In this document: positions 62,059 through 64,000 of the stretch, in pieces | Position numbering within the stretch: position 1 is the first letter of the stretch | Layout: each line of letters begins with the position of its first letter | Source of the DNA: Emcibacteraceae bacterium | Lineage (GTDB): Bacteria > Pseudomonadota > Alphaproteobacteria > Sphingomonadales > Emcibacteraceae | Reading direction: 5' to 3' | Assembly (NCBI GenBank): GCA_041396985.1 | Contig: JAWKXO010000002.1 | Location: forward strand, 128,501-192,500 | Length of the DNA stretch: 64,000 nucleotides | Program-made: the position numbers and the translations under genes | The notes under the pieces: model-generated | Told to the model about the DNA's origin: nothing | The model's input: the letters and a program-made list of their open reading frames with translations, nothing else | Databases searched by the model: none

Positions 62059-62383
62059 TCAAGTAATTATATTTGGGCTTTGCCCGGTGAGCTATTTTGT
62101 CTTCCGCCTTCGCTTTGGCTCCGGCTAAATGGACTTTCTTTTCGCCCTATGGGCTCAAAGTGGCGGGCTGCTCCACCCCGCGTCATTTTAGTTTTATTCC
62201 CGGTGTCGCAGGCGACCCCATGGAATGAGCTCAGGGCTGCACCATAAATGGATAAATCCATCCCTAAGCCTAAGCGCAAGCCCATAACAGACTTACATTG
62301 GTGATTGAGGCCATAAAAATAACCTGAGCGCTCCGGACCCGTTTCACGGATAATAACATATTGATTTTTATTATCCACAAACA
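62059..62383. other. 5S-tRNA spacer with a tRNA fragment and GC-rich hairpins
   Basis: This 325-bp spacer has no gene. It holds a 22-base copy of the tRNA 5' end (62164-62185), GGGC-TTT-GCCC, and other small hairpins, plus blocks resembling those in the 23S-5S spacer (for example GAGCTCA followed by GGCTGC near 62228-62242). Confidence 0.6.
62164..62185 (-). repeat. Fragment of the initiator tRNA 5' end
   Basis: Identical over 22 bases to 62040-62061, covering the tRNA 5' start and three bases upstream. The rest of the tRNA is missing, so it is a remnant of a duplicated tRNA gene broken by about 100 bp of other sequence. Confidence 0.8.
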
Positions 62384-62409
62384 AAAAAACCGCCGTGTTT
62401 AGTGGCGGT
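62384..62409 (-). terminator. Terminator after 5S rRNA
   Basis: ACCGCC (62389-62394) pairs with GGCGGT (62404-62409), and on the minus strand seven T follow. It would end the rRNA transcript about 100 bases after 5S, before the initiator tRNA. Confidence 0.8.
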
Positions 62410-62506
62410 ATTTTGATTTTTGAGATTGTGAAGGGGTTCCTTTAACGGACCCCGGTATGACCTTGTCATCCCATGGGCTGCGCTCAAGGCTCTTTATCCT
62501 TAATAG

Positions 62507-62622
62507 ATCTGGCAGCGACCTACTCTTCCGCGTCTTAGGACGAAGTACCATCGGCACAAGGACCTTTCACTTCCGGGTTCGGGATGGGACCGGGTGGGAC
62601 AATCCTGTTATAACCACCAGAT
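62507..62622 (-). rRNA. rrf: 5S ribosomal RNA
   Basis: About 116 bases with the 5S hallmarks on the minus strand: ends TCTGG/CCAGA pairing, CCCGGTCCCATCCCGAACC in loop B/C, and GAAGAGTAGGTC in the 3' part. Edges are good to one or two bases. It follows 23S by about 350 bp. Confidence 0.93.
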
Positions 62623-62970
62623 CAACTAAAGATAAAGAATGTCTAATTTAGGTTTGTTCCCGGAGTTACATCAGTAACTCCATGGTTCCGAAGGAGACGG
62701 AGCCAAGCGAGGACAAACGAGCTCAAGGCTGCCCCATTAAATGGCGCGCTTTGAGTGTGTAACAAGCATTATGTTAGAGATTTTTATAATTAAGCTCCAA
62801 GCCGAGGAGCCTGGTTTTAATTATGCCTCAATCGCCAGCGCTCGCGCTTAGGCTACCGCGCAAAAGTGCGCGGGACCCGGTCGGGTCCAGGTCGCCCATT
62901 CGGGCTCCCACTGAGGATTAATTTTATAAACCTTTGTTTCTTCTTATATTCTAATCTCTGTTCATGATGA
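62623..62970. other. Long 23S-5S spacer rich in palindromes
   Basis: About 348 bp, long for a 23S-5S spacer. Hairpins include GGAGTTAC-ATCA-GTAACTCC (62662-62681), an extended ATAATTAA...TTAATTAT hairpin (62787-62824), AGCG-CTCG-CGCT (62837-62848), CCGCGC...GCGCGG (62856-62873) and GGACCC-GGTC-GGGTCC (62873-62888). No gene is visible; some hairpins may serve RNase III processing. Confidence 0.7.

Positions 62971-64000
<1,030 letters not shown>

Noticed and set aside
62164..62185. Possible second initiator tRNA gene
   Set aside because: Only the first ~19 tRNA bases are present; D-arm onward is missing.

Overview
The window looks like chromosome of a low-to-moderate GC alphaproteobacterium, probably marine or otherwise oligotrophic. 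Supporting signs are a class I lysyl-tRNA synthetase, an NAD-linked Fds-type formate dehydrogenase fed by glutathione-dependent formaldehyde oxidation, a CenR-like response regulator, a FecI/FecR/TonB receptor cassette with STN domains, the ftsK-lolA-xthA neighbourhood, and an rRNA operon with an initiator tRNA downstream of 5S. A lineage near Kordiimonadales or Emcibacterales would fit, but that is only a guess. No prophage, CRISPR array, insertion sequence or plasmid functions were seen.

Layout. 0-13 kb is housekeeping: a prolyl-tRNA editing protein, a CnoX-like thioredoxin, a LON-substrate-domain protein, Trm112, a ubiquinone-type hydroxylase, an ammonium channel behind a plausible sigma-54 promoter, ftsK, lolA, a candidate small RNA with anti-Shine-Dalgarno loops, xthA, two pterin-type enzymes, a response regulator and ribA. 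13.3-20.9 kb is one compact minus-strand operon (adhC, fghA, fdsG, fdsB, fdsA, DMT transporter) taking formaldehyde to CO2. Its last two genes each carry a one-base frameshift. 21-40 kb holds a DinG-like helicase, lysK, a sugar transferase, arfB, an M16 peptidase followed by an apparently inactive beta-lactamase-fold protein, pyrC, dapF, an aromatic aminotransferase, a LysE exporter, a cystine symporter and a CocE-type hydrolase.

40.0-48.2 kb is the most distinctive metabolic locus. A GntR/FCD regulator, an Asp/Glu/hydantoin racemase and an atypical SDR are transcribed leftward. A hydantoinase, a DapA-family enzyme, a fused binding-protein/permease, its ATPase and a class V PLP enzyme are transcribed rightward. 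Between them is a perfect 10-bp palindrome of the type FCD-GntR proteins bind. The set looks like a self-contained import and breakdown pathway for a cyclic ureide, imide or similar compound; the substrate is unknown. 48.2-52.9 kb has a PrpE-like acyl-CoA synthetase, a GST, a FemAB-like GNAT protein and a polysaccharide deacetylase. 53-58.3 kb is a FecI-FecR-TonB receptor system.

58.5-64 kb contains a frameshifted helical-repeat protein, a COG0523 GTPase plus DUF1826 operon behind a near-consensus Zur box, and then the 3' end of a minus-strand rRNA operon (23S running off the window, 5S, initiator tRNA). The spacers here are full of hairpins. They carry a 93-bp repeat found twice, whose edge is the 3' end of the initiator tRNA, plus separate 5' and 3' fragments of that tRNA. 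Three frameshifts at or near short homopolymers could be sequencing errors or real decay.
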